This document shows positions 41,990 to 58,095 of a stretch of DNA of 64,000 nt, one piece after another (the stretch's first letter is position 1; each line of letters begins with the position of its first letter). The stretch lies in the NCBI GenBank assembly GCA_965153355.1, contig OZ231126.1:39184001-39248000 (forward strand), written 5' to 3'. The translations under genes and the position numbers were made by a program. The notes under the pieces were generated by a model that ran no database searches, was not told where the DNA came from, and worked only from the letters and a program-made list of their open reading frames with translations. The DNA is from Flaccisagitta enflata (Eukaryota > Chaetognatha > Sagittoidea > Aphragmophora).

Positions 41990-42593
41990 TACCGGGTCAT
42001 CCAGCTGAGTTGTCGGATTCCGTTAAGCTTTTACTCACAGATGCTAAAAGTCATGTATTTGAAATTGATCCAGTCTCAAAGAGTATACATTGACGTTTTT
42101 TGTGTCAAAATTTCATCCATTTCGGTCAAGTGGTTTGCCTTCCACATGGATTTGAACATAAAGCTTTTATTTCAGGAATGGGCAGATTTTCCAATGAATT
42201 TCAGGAATTGAGCAGGTTGACATCACAATTTTTTTGAATCATCAATCCAAAAAAGGCTTGAATCAGTGATGTTTTTGAAGTATTTTAAAACGTTTCTCAG
42301 CTTATCTATCATTTAAGATCAATCTTATCTCTATGGCATAAATATTTTTAAAAAATGAAAATGAAGGCATACAGAATTCTTGATTTTTGATAGAAAATAT
42401 GTCAAATGTGAAAATACTCATGCCACTTCAAATTTATGTAAAAGACAAACTACTTGACCAAAATGGCTGAAATTTTGATACAAAAAATGTCAATATATAC
42501 TCTTCATGACTTAATTAATTTCAAATCCATGTCTCTTGGCATGAAGGAGTAATAGCTTAACAGAATCCGACAACTCAGGTGGATGACCCTGTA
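41990..42593. mobile_element. Fold-back MITE, CCGGGTCATCC ends
   Basis: Left taccgggtcatccagctgag and right ctcaggtggatgaccctgta are inverted copies. The block tgacgttttttgtgtcaaaa lies at about 42092 and recurs inverted near 42480. Its last TA is also the first TA of the next element. Confidence 0.85.
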
Positions 42594-43184
42594 CATGGTG
42601 TTTCATGCCAAAATAGATATAAGAAAACGATGCCATTCTGTTTTTAAAAATGCAAAAATAATTCTGAAAAAAGTTTTAAAGAGCACATAAGCTCCGATTT
42701 TTTGTCTAAAAATTTCATGGGTTTGGGTCAAATATCTTGGCCACAACATAAATTTGAAGTAAAATGAGCATTTCAAGGAGAAGCTCTTTTAACATAATTT
42801 TGATTCTAAAAGTTCTTCTTTGAAGTGTTCTCGTTTCTAAACGGCTTGAGTTACAGATACCCGATTGGTCTCAAATTAAAGTTTATCAAATTTTCTTTAA
42901 TTTGAGACCAATCTGGCATCTGTGACTTAAGCCGTTTAGAAATGAGAGCACTTCAAAGAAAAACTTACAAAATCTAAATTATGTGAAAAAAGCTTCTCCT
43001 TTAAATGTTCATTTTACTTCAAATTGATGTTGTGGCTAAGATATTTGACCCAAACCCATGAAATTTTTACACAAAAAATCGGAGATTAAGTGCTCTTTGA
43101 ATCTTTTTTCGGAATTAATTTTGCATCTTTAGAAGCAGAATGGCATCGTTTTCTTATATCTAATTTGGCATGAAACACCCTGTA
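42592..43184. mobile_element. Near-perfect fold-back MITE, CAGGGTGTTTC ends
   Basis: Left tacatggtgtttcatgcc and right ggcatgaaacaccctgta are inverted copies. The arms pair along almost their whole length and meet at about 42895 (ctttaatttgagaccaatctgg). An RNA copy would be a hairpin of nearly 300 bp. It abuts the preceding element, sharing TA. Confidence 0.9.
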
Positions 43185-43230
43185 TAATGCAAATCATTGA
43201 AAATTTCACTTTTGGTAACTGACAGGGGCC

Positions 43231-43371
43231 CGTTTAAATTCTAAGTTTGCATAGAAAATGAAAAAATGAGAAAACAAAAAACATAGTTCTCTTCCAAAAT
43301 CGATTTCAAAGAGAACCATGTTTTTGGAAATGCAAAATTTGCCTGCATTTGAAAGTCTAAGAATTTAAACG
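43231..43371. repeat. Small fold-back, ccgtttaaattctaa ends
   Basis: ccgtttaaattctaagttt at 43231 and its inverse ending at about 43371 enclose gagaaccatg/catagttctc arms. Confidence 0.6.
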
Positions 43372-43688
43372 GCAAGAACAAACAAAAAAATGTAAGCAAA
43401 ATTGCAGTAAAAACCTTGTTTTTCTTGCTTCTCTTGTGTGAATTGCACTGTCAAAATTACTTTTGAGGTCAGAATATGATAGAAATGTATACACCAAGTG
43501 TCTTTGGAGACAATCTATCTTTTTTAATCATTTTTGCACCATTATTGTCCAGAAAATGATGCAAAAAGTATGGTGAAACACTTAGTTTTCCTTCAAAATT
43601 TTGCCGTCATATGATAATTTATTGTGACTGAAAGTCAAATTTTGTCTTTGTTTGCACCTCGACATAAATCTCACATGCCTTTCAAGGA

Positions 43689-43791
<103 letters not shown>

Positions 43792-44793
43792 CCCCTCGAA
43801 ATTCGTTATTAGCATGGCGCTTAAAAACCATCCTATAGGCCATATAATAGCATCCAGTGGCCCAAATTACACTCTGTGCCATGAGGTGTCAATTTCAACC
43901 GTAAGGACGCGGTCCACTCAAATAATTCAGTAGGTCCGTTAGTCAGTCAGTCTTGTTAGAATGATTGTCCAGATCTTGTATTCCGAGCTTGAAGAGCTCG
44001 TGTCACGGGCCGTGACGATCGACTGAGGCGAGAAGTCGGTGCGGCCTTTCGTCGTCTTGTTGCCGTGGTTGCAACAGCGGGAGTTGACGCCAATGTTGGT
44101 GACGGCATCATTGCCAGGGCTCGAGGTCGCTTGGCCTTGGGCCTTTCAGTGCTGATGGGCCTTCGACGTTTGGGGCCCCTGCTAGGTCGACTGGCCTCCT
44201 CCAAATCGCTCTCTGACTCTTTTCTTTTTTTGTAGGGAATAGGGGGCGCTTATTATTCTCGCGCTTATGAGTGTAGGGCGCTTATGTTTCTCGCGCTTAC
44301 CATTCCGAAGCTTTTGTTTCTCGCGCTTCCACTGAGGCGCTTATTATTCCGGTACCTGCCATGAAGCCCGAATCCCGGCCACGAGGCCTGAACCTTAGCC
44401 TAGTGGCTCGAGCATCATCCCTCAGGCCCATATCCTATCCTTAAGGCCCAAATGGCCAAATCTCACCTTCAAGGTACTACAAAATTCAGTCAAAGATAGT
44501 AAAGCTTTAGAAGTAATGCACTGAACCGCACGACATTGAAAAGATAGAGAGGCAAAAACTGCACCCACCTGAGAGTTCCCAAGAGAGGGATAAGGACCTA
44601 ACAATTGCAACGCCAAGAGAGGAGATAACGAACTCAATTTTCAATTGCAGAACCACTCCAACTCCCGGTATAAAAAGCACCGATGGATCCAATGAGTTTT
44701 TAAGCGTTGCAAAAGACGTAAACAAGGTGTTTGAAGAAAACCTTGAATTCAGTTGATTGAAGCTCATCCGCGAAGCATAACAGAAAATTGATC

Positions 44794-46631
44794 ATGCGTT
44801 TCTTGGTTGCCGCTTTCTTGGCGATTCTCTTCGTCGCTGCCGTTGGTGAGTGTACCAACTTGTCCTTGGCCATGAAAATATACAGAAACCTGAGAAGAAG
44901 CATCAAATTTCAAACAGTGCCATTTCAAAACAAATTGAGCTACTGATTGGTCGCATTAGAAACAACTCATAATTAATACGGAGCAGTAATATAATATAAT
45001 ATAATAATATAAAGTATAGTAACCAAAGCAGACCCGTGAGAGTCCTTAATGAATGGTTGCTATCCCTACAAAAACATTAAACATATAAGGTGCAATATTC
45101 TCCCAAATTTGATGTTTTTCCCTAGTTGTCCGTTCATATGTGGCCAGGATGATAGGCTGGAGTCACAATAGGCTGACTCTTATAGAGGCTTAGTCAATTT
45201 GTGCGTCTATTGGTCCATGGTTCCGTCGCGGGTGGGCGGGATGGAAATGCGCATTTTTACACTTTCCAACTCGATCATTACGGACAGACGGACCAATGGA
45301 CCAATGGACCGACGGACAAACGGACGGATGGACGGACAAAGCCTCTTATGGAGTTGTGTGTCCGCAACTTAAAAGAGAGTGAAAATCCGCATTAAAGGTG
45401 CTGTGACTGTGATAGTGTGACTGTTTATGTGTGTCTGGTGGGAAGTTGAGTGAAAGTCTCTGCACCACTGTCCGCGACAATGTTGTAATCCCGTATCATT
45501 TGTTTTTTAAACAACATTTAATCATTAAATCATTAAAACTGAACCAAGGGAAAGCTTGACTTTTTCTTCTTTTTTCATTTTAACCTAACTTTCCATAGGA
45601 TTTTTGTTTCTGTATTTAATACCCTTGATTAACATGATTAAACCAATTTCTATCACCAATGATAACTTGATCAAACATATCTAACATATCGCATGATGTA
45701 ATAGGGATCCTCGTCGATGGATAATTCCGGCATGTTTCAACCAAATATTCCATCTTATGAAAGAACTAGCAAATGCAAATAGCAATTTTAGTTGCGGGCA
45801 CGCACCTCTATAAGAGGGTCTTTCCATCCGCCCATCCATCCATCGGTCTGTTGGTTGGTTAGTTCGTCCATAAGCATGAGTCGAAAAATGGAAAAACGAG
45901 CGTTATAGATGCTTGTGTGTGCATGGAGGTGGGGAAGGGTGGGGTGTAAATGGTGGGTTTTGCCCCTACCCATCTGTCCGCAAGGATATTATGACCCCGC
46001 GTCACATGTTCTTATGCTTTCTTTTGCAGGTTTCACCTCGGCTGAAGAACAAGTGGAAGTTCAAGAAGGTAAGTCACTTAATAATCGAAATGGACGATGG
46101 GACAGTGAGGCATGAGTAAAGAATAAAGATGCCGAGAGGAAAGAGAAGACTGTAAAATTGTGTAATCGTGGGCAAAGAAACAAACTTGTGGTTAAACAGG
46201 GCCGGTGAGACTTTGAAACACCATAGGGGCTATGTCAGTTGCCGTTTTAAATGCGCCAAAGATCATTTCGTCGGTCCGTCAGTCGAATGATTTGACCGTT
46301 GCTCGAGTGCAGTAGTTGGACTACTTGCCATTGGCTTCAGGTTTTTTTTTCTTTTTCCTTTTCCTTTTTCCTTTATCTTTTTCTTTTTCTTTTTCTTTTG
46401 CCTGGTTCCGTCAGTGGAATGATTCCACAATAAAGCCAACAAAACATAATGATGGGTATTTGTCGATACTCTACAGATGCCGTTGAATACGGAGGATGCG
46501 GAATCTTCAACATGAAGGCATGCTGCAAATATTGCGTCTATTGCAAGGACTGCAACAACCCAAGCATCTGCCCTGGAAACCCCAACTGCAAATACTGCAG
46601 CAAATGCTACCTCTGCAAGAAACTCTGCTAA
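44794..46631 (+). CDS. Secreted cysteine-rich peptide, three exons
   Basis: Exons 44794-44845, 46030-46068 and 46477-46631 join in phase (donors G|GTGAGT and G|GTAAGT; acceptors TTTTGCAG and CTACAG) into 81 residues. Exon 1 is a signal peptide, MRFLVAAFLAILFVAAV. Exon 2 is a short acidic propeptide-like stretch (EEQVEVQE). Exon 3 encodes 50 residues with 12 Cys, including two related blocks of C-K-Y-C-x2-C-x2-C (the second extended to C-x3-C), suggesting an internal duplication. Function is unknown; a disulfide-rich defence peptide, a toxin-like peptide or a metal-binding peptide are options. The regular CxxC spacing without His also recalls metallothionein. Intron 1 holds two family A copies. 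The gene is too small to be obvious from open frames alone. Confidence 0.82.
45170..45500. repeat. Family A copies in intron 1 of the peptide gene
   Basis: An inverted pair: ctcttatagaggcttagtca (45178) and caaagcctcttatggagttg (45336) enclose gtcc/gacggacgg DNA. The tail ccgcgacaatgttgtaatcc follows at 45470. Suggests a head-to-head arrangement of two family A ends. Confidence 0.65.
45785..46018 (+). repeat. Family A copy in intron 1 of the peptide gene
   Basis: From ttagttgcgggcacgcacct to gaccccgcgtcacatgttct. It ends 12 bases before the exon 2 acceptor, so its end lies in the branch/pyrimidine region of the intron. Confidence 0.8.
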
Positions 46632-47326
46632 AGTCTAAATCTGTTATACGTATTTTGTATTGTTAATGTTAGCAATTAGGAAAGCGTAATAGATACTAAA
46701 AACTGAATGTTTCAGTCCATACCTCCCCTCATAGGCTTACAGTTTAACTACTCAGCAGCTGTTCTCTCTTGGATAACATAGATATGAAAATGAAGTTACA
46801 TGGCATACCCTAAATAGCTTTCCAATAGCCTGTTTGCTTGAATGACACTAGCAAGCTTTTTAGCTGAAATATGGCAAGTGCACTAGCTAGTGGTGAATTG
46901 AGAATACTGACATATCAACGTCTTAACCTAAATATTGACTTCATTCTATCTGAACAATGGCGTGTATAAAGTTGGGCCTCCCCCCCCCCCGTGGTGGGTA
47001 AATAAAATCAAAGGGTTCTGTGATGGGGAAAAAATCAAAAGCTGGAAAAAAAGACAATTTTTAAAGATTTTTAAAGATTTTTAAAGATTTTACAATTCTG
47101 GCAGTTCAAAACGATAGTATTTGGTTACTACAACACTATTTTACACTATTTTGACCATAATTATACTTCAGTGGAGACGCGGTTTACGGGATTTCAAGGG
47201 ACTGACAGTTTTTGTCTCTTAAATCCGAAATCCCTTAAATCGAATTCATTGTTTTATAAAGGATTTTCTTTGTTAGGTACTAAAAATTACTAAATTTACA
47301 GTGTAACCGCATCCTTTTCCATTAAG
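46632..47326. other. 3' flank of the peptide gene, noncoding
   Basis: AT-rich. Contains a C10 run (46980-46990), a triple tttttaaagat repeat (47060-47090) and a MITE-like fragment (47165-47290). No gene is seen. Confidence 0.4.
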
Positions 47327-47925
47327 TAACCATGCCCAAATAAAAAACCGCTCTGCGTTTTGACGTGCTGGGCTCATTAGTTGGAGGCAAAATTACAAAA
47401 AATCCATGACCATTTTAAAGAGCTTCAAAAAATCAATCATTTGAGTGGTGTCAGAAAATTCTAGCTCAAAAACTTAAACAGTTGCTAAGGTTTAAACTTA
47501 AATTGTCAATATCTCAATTGCAGGAAATAACATTTTTGTTCCTCTCCTTAAACTGTACCTTTTGTTTTCATTTAATCATAATTTCTAAATGAATCAAGCT
47601 ACTAATTTCTGCTTGGCGGCATTTTGAAGAAAAGTTTTTTTTCTGTCATGAATTTTTTTTCCATTCAGGTGAATATCCATAGAGGTACAAAAAAAAAAAC
47701 AATGACAAAATTTGACCATCAATTTCCTGGCAATTGGGATATTGACATATTAACTTAGAATTGTTGTAAGTTTCAAAGTTTTTGAGCTAAAACTTTCTGA
47801 CACCACTCAAATGATAGATTTTTTAAAGCTCTTTAAAACGCTTATGGATTTTGTGTAGCTTTGCCTCTTAATAAAGAGCCAAGGGTTATCATATCGCAGT
47901 GCGTTTTTTTATTTTGGCATGGTTA
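47327..47925. mobile_element. Fold-back element, TAACCATGCC ends
   Basis: Left taaccatgcccaaataaaaa and right tttttattttggcatggtta are inverted copies. Inner arms share gagtggtgtcagaaa/ttctgacaccactc. A single diverged arm is found at 24900-25064. Confidence 0.8.
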
Positions 47926-48792
47926 TATTTATCAGCCCTGATTAAGTTAGTTCATGGCAGGATATTCAAAAAATAGGAATATTTAACCATTTTTACGGAA
48001 ATTTTGTCAACAAAATTATCTCAAAATGCAAGGGATTTTCTCAAAAACTTGTCTCTTAAATCCGAATGTCCCTTAAATATAGGTTCCTTAAATAGAGGTT
48101 TTTTAACATTAGAGAAACCTAGAAAAATTCGGGACCTGATGATGTTGTCTCTTAGACTTAGATGCGGATATCCCTAAAATAGAGGTGCCACTAAGGTGGG
48201 ATTCCACTTTATTTTCATACTCTATGGGGCAAAAAATCAAGTTGTTTATTGTCCAGGCGGGGAAGAAAATCAAAGACCAGGGGAGGGGGGAAGAAATCAA
48301 AAGCCACTCAACTACACCCCTGTCTGAACATAAAGTCACAAAAAAGGATCCGAAGTCAAGCTAGCTTTTTTTGTTGGCCTAAGACTTACTTTAAGTTACT
48401 CCAAATTAGATTGCTTTTCATTTCTTTTAGTAATCATTACGCATGGGAAAAAAAAGCACCACTGTAGACAGTAGCTATCTCAAATTCTGACTAACAAATG
48501 ACTTATGACCAAATGAAGAGATAGAGACCTATTCAACTTCAGCGTGCAAGTTTCTTGAGACAACAACCAATCAAAAAATAATTCTGGCTAAGTATGATCT
48601 CTATCACAGCAAAGCAACCAACATCGTGTACAAGAGCGTGACTAGGCGATCTACAAGATCTTGCATAAATTCAAATTTTTGAAATGTCATGAGATCAAAT
48701 TGTGTATATGAGAAGATGGTGTGTATCAAAATGAGAAGGGATGCTTAAATAATTTTAATGTTGTCTATCAAAGTGAACAGAATGTTGAACAG

Positions 48793-48797
<5 letters not shown>
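47926..48797. other. Noncoding spacer
   Basis: AT-rich DNA with a tract related to the 47165 MITE-like fragment (about 48050-48200: cccttaaat and cttaaatagagg repeats). No gene is seen. Confidence 0.35.

Positions 48798-48856
<59 letters not shown>
48798..48856. repeat. (GA)n microsatellite at the cathepsin L 3' end
   Basis: About 29 GA units, 20 bases beyond the cathepsin L stop codon (on the minus strand, within the 3' untranslated region as CT). Confidence 0.95.
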
Positions 48857-48859
<3 letters not shown>

Positions 48860-48875
48860 AACTTGAAGAGCACTC

Positions 48876-52403
<3,528 letters not shown>

Positions 52404-52527
52404 GATCAACGTTTGGTTTATGTGATTTGTTAGCAATGTTGCAGTTGGCCAAAAAAAAAAAGCACAAAACATTGAACATACCTTATACGTAATAGAAATG
52501 CTGTTTGCTGTTTGGGAGGCTTAAGTA

Positions 52528-52540
52528 TCATATATAGTAA
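52528..52540 (-). promoter_or_regulatory. TATA-like element of cathepsin L
   Basis: ctatatatgatac on the minus strand, about 130 bases before the start codon. Fits a TATA box with a short 5' untranslated region; not proven. Confidence 0.4.
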
Positions 52541-53260
52541 GTCGCTCTGACTTTCGTCGACTCCGGACTTAAAGCATAATTAACTGACATTGGAGGTCAT
52601 GCGTGCACGCTACACACACATACGCGCGCGCGCCCACACGCGCACACGCACAGAAACACACATTCATTTCAATAGTTAACTTACTTTGATTCGATGTGTT
52701 GCTATGAAAATGGGAGTAAGATACAATGAGCAGCTTTACGGCTGATCACCTGCTTCTTACTAAAATGAGAAATGACTCCCTGTTTGTCAGAGTCAAGAAG
52801 AATCTTTATCTACGATCTCCCGATTTTTATACTTTGTTGCTTATCTTTTCTTCTCTTTAATCGATTTCTTGGGGCACAGCAGTACGCGGTTATTTCCAAT
52901 TCTCGCTTCTTTTTTATATTCATTGGTGATTCATTGTGCAAAATGTTTATAAACATAAGTACTCATGGCGCCACTTCGGTGATTTTTTTTTTTCAAATTT
53001 TGTTTTTACTGAATCTATTTCAGATCGGCACCGAAGTAGAGTCAACTCAAAATTTTGGCACTTAGCCAAATTTACAATCGTGTGTACCAAATTTAGAATC
53101 ATGTGTATCCAATTTATTATGCGGCCGAATGACCCACTAAGATGACTTATCGGTCGAATAGATAGATATAACGGGTAGGATTAAAGTTTTTCTTTCCGTT
53201 GCAGGTACGCGTCTCTAGAAGTTGGTTTGTCGGTTGCCAGTCTTTCAGTACATCCGTCTG
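52541..53260. other. Upstream flank of cathepsin L
   Basis: A short CA/CG-rich patch (52610-52662, acacacatacgcgcgcgcgc type). Otherwise I see no gene or repeat. Confidence 0.4.
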
Positions 53261-53279
53261 CTGTAGAATATCGCCGTTT

Positions 53280-53412
53280 TCAGTTTTGTTTTTTTTTTTG
53301 ATGGGGGGGGTTGTTTGTTTACAGTTTTGTTTTTTTTTTTTTTTTTGGGGGGGTTGTTTGTTTTAAGTTTTTTTTTTTTTTTTTTTGTTGGGGGGGTTGT
53401 TTTTTGAGGTCG
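53280..53412 (+). repeat. Three tandem T-run/G-run units
   Basis: Three units of about 45 bp, each a T10-T18 run, then G6-G7, then ttgtttgttt. The G-runs are spaced so that a G-rich structure is conceivable. Confidence 0.85.
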
Positions 53413-53499
53413 TTATGCAATTCTAATATACCCTTATCGGCAAAATCCTATAACTCGGAACTGTCGTTGTGCACTTGATTTATTTCGCGTATTCACAAC

Positions 53500-53615
53500 A
53501 GCATCCCTACCACTACCCCTACCCTACCCCTAACCCTAAAACCACCCTTAACCCTAACCACATCCCTAACACCACTCCTAACCCTTACCCAACCCCTATC
53601 CCTAACGTTAATCCA
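53500..53615 (+). repeat. Degenerate telomere-like (CCCTAA) patch
   Basis: cctaccctacccctaaccct, accctaaccac and similar units over about 115 bases with many changes. Resembles an old interstitial telomeric repeat (TTAGGG on the minus strand). Confidence 0.65.
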
Positions 53616-55560
53616 ACCAGCAACCCATCGCGCGAAATTTTTTTGCTGTCATGAGACGATCTTCGCTGTAATCACAATCAGATGAAAAAAAAATTGATAC
53701 CGAAATCACCGTCAGTTGAAACTACAAAATGATAGAGTTGTTGTTACCGAATTTTGCCCCGCAGCATATTGAAGAATGATGTCCTATGACTTGGATGACG
53801 CGTGACGTTCACTTCTCCCCCTGACGCCCCTCGATCAAAGTCCCCAAGATCGAATCAAGGGTGAATAACTTATTTGTATTTTCACTTTGGCTCGGTAGTA
53901 GCGGCCTCAAAGGGTGTTCCAATTGAAGTTTGCAAATTTCTTTTTGTCTATGACTATGTTCTTGTTGGCTTTTCTGGTAATTCATATTTCTACCCAGATA
54001 ACCAGATCACTGATTGGCGTGCTTTTGAGTTATTAAGATATTATGGCTTAAAAACTTGATAAGAGCTAGGTCTTTAGGTTGGGACTTAGTTCTCGAGACA
54101 TCACTTGTTCATAAGTGCTGCTGCACTGCTGAGTCTTTACATACTCCAATTGATATTATAGTCAATCCCGCTCTAACAAATTTCAAAGGACTAACAAATC
54201 TTATCTGTGATGGGCAGGTCAACTATAGCAGGGTTTGACAGTAGTATTGTTACAGAGCAGAGCAAGGATTCCGCTGACCATGTGACCTTTTGTCTGTACT
54301 ATTATTTTAATGGCTGACTGTCCTTAGCCTAAGGCTAAGATCGAACGCGGATCACGTTGTCCAAATCATCGTGATCTTTTGACGGCTTGCGTTTGACAAC
54401 CTTTTTTTAACAACCTTAAGTTTTTTTCTGTTTTTTGTTTTAATTCATGTAATTATCAAGTCTCACGAGATAATCCACGGTCACAGTTCATATTTCAAGG
54501 TGTACAACGTGATCTTTTAATCTGTCGCTCTTAGCTGTATACAAACATGAAGACATGTTACCAAATATTGCCACAACACTACAATTGAGCTATTGAAATG
54601 CTGCGTCTGATACGATCTCGTAAGATTGAGTAGTGATGCTCTTCAGGGGGACGCTGTCCAACTTTCATGCCTTGGTGTTTATTTCTATAGTATTGATAGT
54701 TCACTATTACTGCTTCTGATTATATTACTTCGCTTTTAAGTCAAGATTCATGGCGTTAGCTAACTTGCATGCGTGTCGCTCTTTTAGGCAGCGGCCCCAA
54801 AGGGGTCGATGACCAGTGCATTCACACTTTTTGCGGAATTTCTTACTTCTTCAGGTAGAATCTTTTTTCAGGCGGTCAAATGACAAGAAAAATTTTCATC
54901 TTTCAAAACTGATTGAAACTCATCATAACCTTCCCTAGAAACCACCTTAAGCCATTCCTCGGGATATTGGCGCTTAATGAAGTGTAACACGCCGGCAAAT
55001 TCAAGTTTTCACTTAATTATGCAAATCAGGTTAGCGCACGTGAGTGCGCGGCTGCCCAGAGCAAAATGTCATTCCTGACGGGTGGGCAGGGGCGTCCAAC
55101 CCCCATCAACACCCCAACCCTTAAAGGTCATGATGATTTACATGGCTAAACCATAGCTCGTCAGCAAATGCAAATGTAATTCTGCTAATCAGGAAAATGA
55201 GCGTAGGTTAATTTCTACGCGAAGCGGAATCTCTCCATTCTTAGCCATGGAGATTTTTGTTTTAGTTAATAGAGCCTATGTGCCTCCTCATACATCTATA
55301 AGAGGTCATATCTGTATATTGGTCGGTTAGTCTGTCCGTCTTGCAAATGTTGAGACCGCTCAAAATGACGGATTTTTCGTTGAACAGGCGTCCTCGTGAC
55401 TCTAAACGTGGTTAAGAGACTAAGGTTTTGCCATGTAAATCAACAGTAACTTTAAGGGTTTGGGTGTTGATGGCGCATAATGAAGTGTAGCACGGCAATC
55501 ACTTAATTATGCAAATCAGGTCAGCGCACGAAAGTGCGCGGCTGCTCAAACCAGAATGTC
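53616..55560. other. Noncoding DNA with family A and D fragments
   Basis: A family D end at 54786-54815 (ggcagcggccccaaaggggt), a family A fragment at 55078-55115 (gggtgggcaggggcgtccaa) and a repeated block aatgaagtgtaacac(g)...acttaattatgcaaatcagg with gcgcacg(t/a)gagtgcgcggctgc (54975-55055 and 55480-55545). A short frame at 53874-54059 ends YYGLKT but has no recognised motif. Confidence 0.5.
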
Positions 55561-56645
55561 ATTCCAACATTCTTTTTTTTTCATTTGTCATTAATTCATT
55601 CATTCATTCAGTTGTTCATTTATTCAATTTATTCATTCATTCACTCGTTCATTCATTCACATGTTCATTCATTCACTTGTTCATTCATTCACTTGTTCAT
55701 TCATTCACTTGTTCATTCACTCGTTCATTCATTCAATTGTTCATTCATTCACTCACTCATTCACACGCTCACTCGTTCATTCAATCATTCGTTTTTTGGG
55801 CAGCGGCCCCAAAGGGGACGAAGTCCTGTAGAACACGGGATTTTCGTTCGTTCGTTCGTTCGTCCATTTGTTTGTCCATCCATTCGTCCCCCCCCAGGCC
55901 CTCTCAGGCCTGAAATCTGCCTTCTCAGGCCTAAAATCTGCCTTCTCAGGCCTGAAATCTGCCTTCTCAGGCCTGAAATCTGCCCTCTTAGACCTTGAAT
56001 CTGCCCTCTTAGACCTTGAATCTGCCCTCTTAGACCTTGAATCTGCCCTCGCCTGAAATTTGCATTTTCAGGCCTGAAACCAGTCCTCTCAGGCCTTGAA
56101 TCTGCCCTCTCAGATTCAAGGCCTGAGAGGGCAGATTTCAGGCCTGAGAGGGCAGATTTTAGACCTGAGAGGACAGCTTCAGGCCTGAGAGGGTCGGGGG
56201 GGGGGCGCGGACGGACGGATGGACGGACAAACAAACAAAAGTCCCCTGTGTTCTACAGGACTTTGTCCTCTTCGGGGCCGCTGAATGAACGGAAAGGTGA
56301 ATGAATGAATGAACGAAAAAGTGAATGAATGAACGAACGAAAAAGTGAATGAATGAACGAAAAAAGAATGAATGAATGAAAAAGTGAATGAATGAACGAA
56401 AAAGTGAATGAATGAACGAAAAAGTGAATGAATGAACAAAAAAGTGAATGAATGAACAAAAAAGTGAATGAATGAATGAACGAAAAAATGAATGAACGAG
56501 TGATTGAATGAATAAACGAGTGAATGAATGAACGAGTGAATGAATGAGTGAAGCAATGAATGACTGAATGAATGAACGACGGAATAAATGAACGACTGGT
56601 TGAACCAACGACCAAGTGAATGAATGAAAACGCTGAATGAATGAA
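55560..56645. mobile_element. Family D fold-back with satellite arms and core
   Basis: Layered inverted repeat. Outer arms are (ATTC)n-like DNA (55590-55790) and its inverse (GAAT)n-like DNA (56284-56640). The next layer is gcagcggccccaaaggggac, then gaagtcctgtagaacac (55798) against its inverse ending 56283. The next is gttcgtcc/ggacggac DNA. The core is a minisatellite of about 20 bp (tctcaggcctgaaatctgcc) that itself flips orientation near 56110. No coding; the long His/Ser/Phe-rich frames are artefacts. Confidence 0.8.
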
Positions 56646-58095
56646 CGGCTTTTTGAGCCCAAAGCTTCTGTCTTTTCTCCCATTTCAATCAATTTTGACC
56701 TGTATATATGGTCAAAGCCTCAGAAATCGTTAAAATATGCTAGCTATCCCCCCCTCCCCCGAGTCTCCATACCAAATTTCAATTTCAAGGTTCTGAGACA
56801 AGGCGTTCAAAACTTATGCTTTTTTCAAACTATCACGATCACGATGACGACGACGACGACAATGACGACGACATGTTTCAGAAGCGTCAAAATAGTGTTT
56901 TCTCATCATTAGTTTGCAAATATGAACTTTTGAGTAACCTTATAGTAAGTGAAATTGGCCCTGGCAACTTTCGCCTTTTTTCCGCCAATTGCCTTAAAAG
57001 GTCGGAAATAGGGTCATCTTTCCGTATGACCATTTCCGACAATATAATATTAAGTTCAATTGATTTGTTTTCTTTCTCCGCAGAGCAAAAAACATGCAAA
57101 CGGAGGTAGAACAAACGCCTAATCCTACAAAAACAGCTAAACGACAGAATATGACATGATAAGAACACATGGGACAAATTGGGACATGCTGGCTTAAAAG
57201 GTCGGAAATAGGGCTTGTCGGAAAAGCGGATAAGGAGTTTGTCTTGTGATTGTCTTGATTAAATCAACGGTCGTCTTTGGTCTATTAGGCATATGTCTAC
57301 GGACCGCAACCAAAAAAAAAGTTACAATCTCTGAATAGACTCCAGAAAATAAATTATGGACTTCCACGAAGATCTAATAGGGAGAAAGCAATTTCGCTGT
57401 AAATGATACTTAAGCTCTTGAGCGAGCTTTCTCGCGTAAAAATAAAGATATTGCCCTAATTTTTTTTTTCATTTTTCTCTACTAAGCAAATAGAGATAAT
57501 TCCACATTTCTCAGGGTATGTTGGATGTTAAACTGGCCAAAAAAATTAGTATTTCTCTGTGCTACACATTTGCTACACGATTTTTAGCAGTAATTGCATG
57601 TTATTTTGAACCAAAATGACATGGAAATCACTTTTTTTTTTGGAAAATTTCCGTTCACAGACTCAAATACGATCTTAGAGAATGGTTTTGGGTACTTGAA
57701 ACCGCCGGGAGGAAAGTGCAGCGCAAAATTCGGACGTAAATAGCTTAAAAAACACCTATACCGCCTGAAAAAAAATTCTACCTTCATCCCACCCCATCCC
57801 TGACACCAGGGAGAAGGAGAAGGAAAAAATTCCTCCTATGGATCAATCTTAATTACAAACTACATGGGTAAGACTGACCATCTAGCGCTTTTGCGACTAC
57901 TTAGCATGAGATGTATCCATCAATTAAAATCAAATTTAAAAAATTGTGATTGTGTGCAATCGTCATGTACAAGCAAAGGTATCGCTAAACAAACGTAGTG
58001 ATTTAGAACATAAAGAAATTGATTTTTAAAGGGATGCTACCCATGGATTTGTATGAGCATGTTAACTCTATAACAGCATATTGTTTTAATCGCAA

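Noticed and set aside
43956-44218. GC-rich open stretch on both strands
   Set aside because: Plus-strand frame reads RLRREVGAAFRRLVAVVATA, but no start, splice pattern or family could be recognised; possibly a fragment of an unknown exon or element.
53874-54059. Short frame ending YYGLKT
   Set aside because: It looks protein-like but is short, starts without ATG and matches no motif I know.
55509-56692. His/Ser/Phe-rich frames on both strands
   Set aside because: They translate the ATTC/GAAT arms of a family D element.
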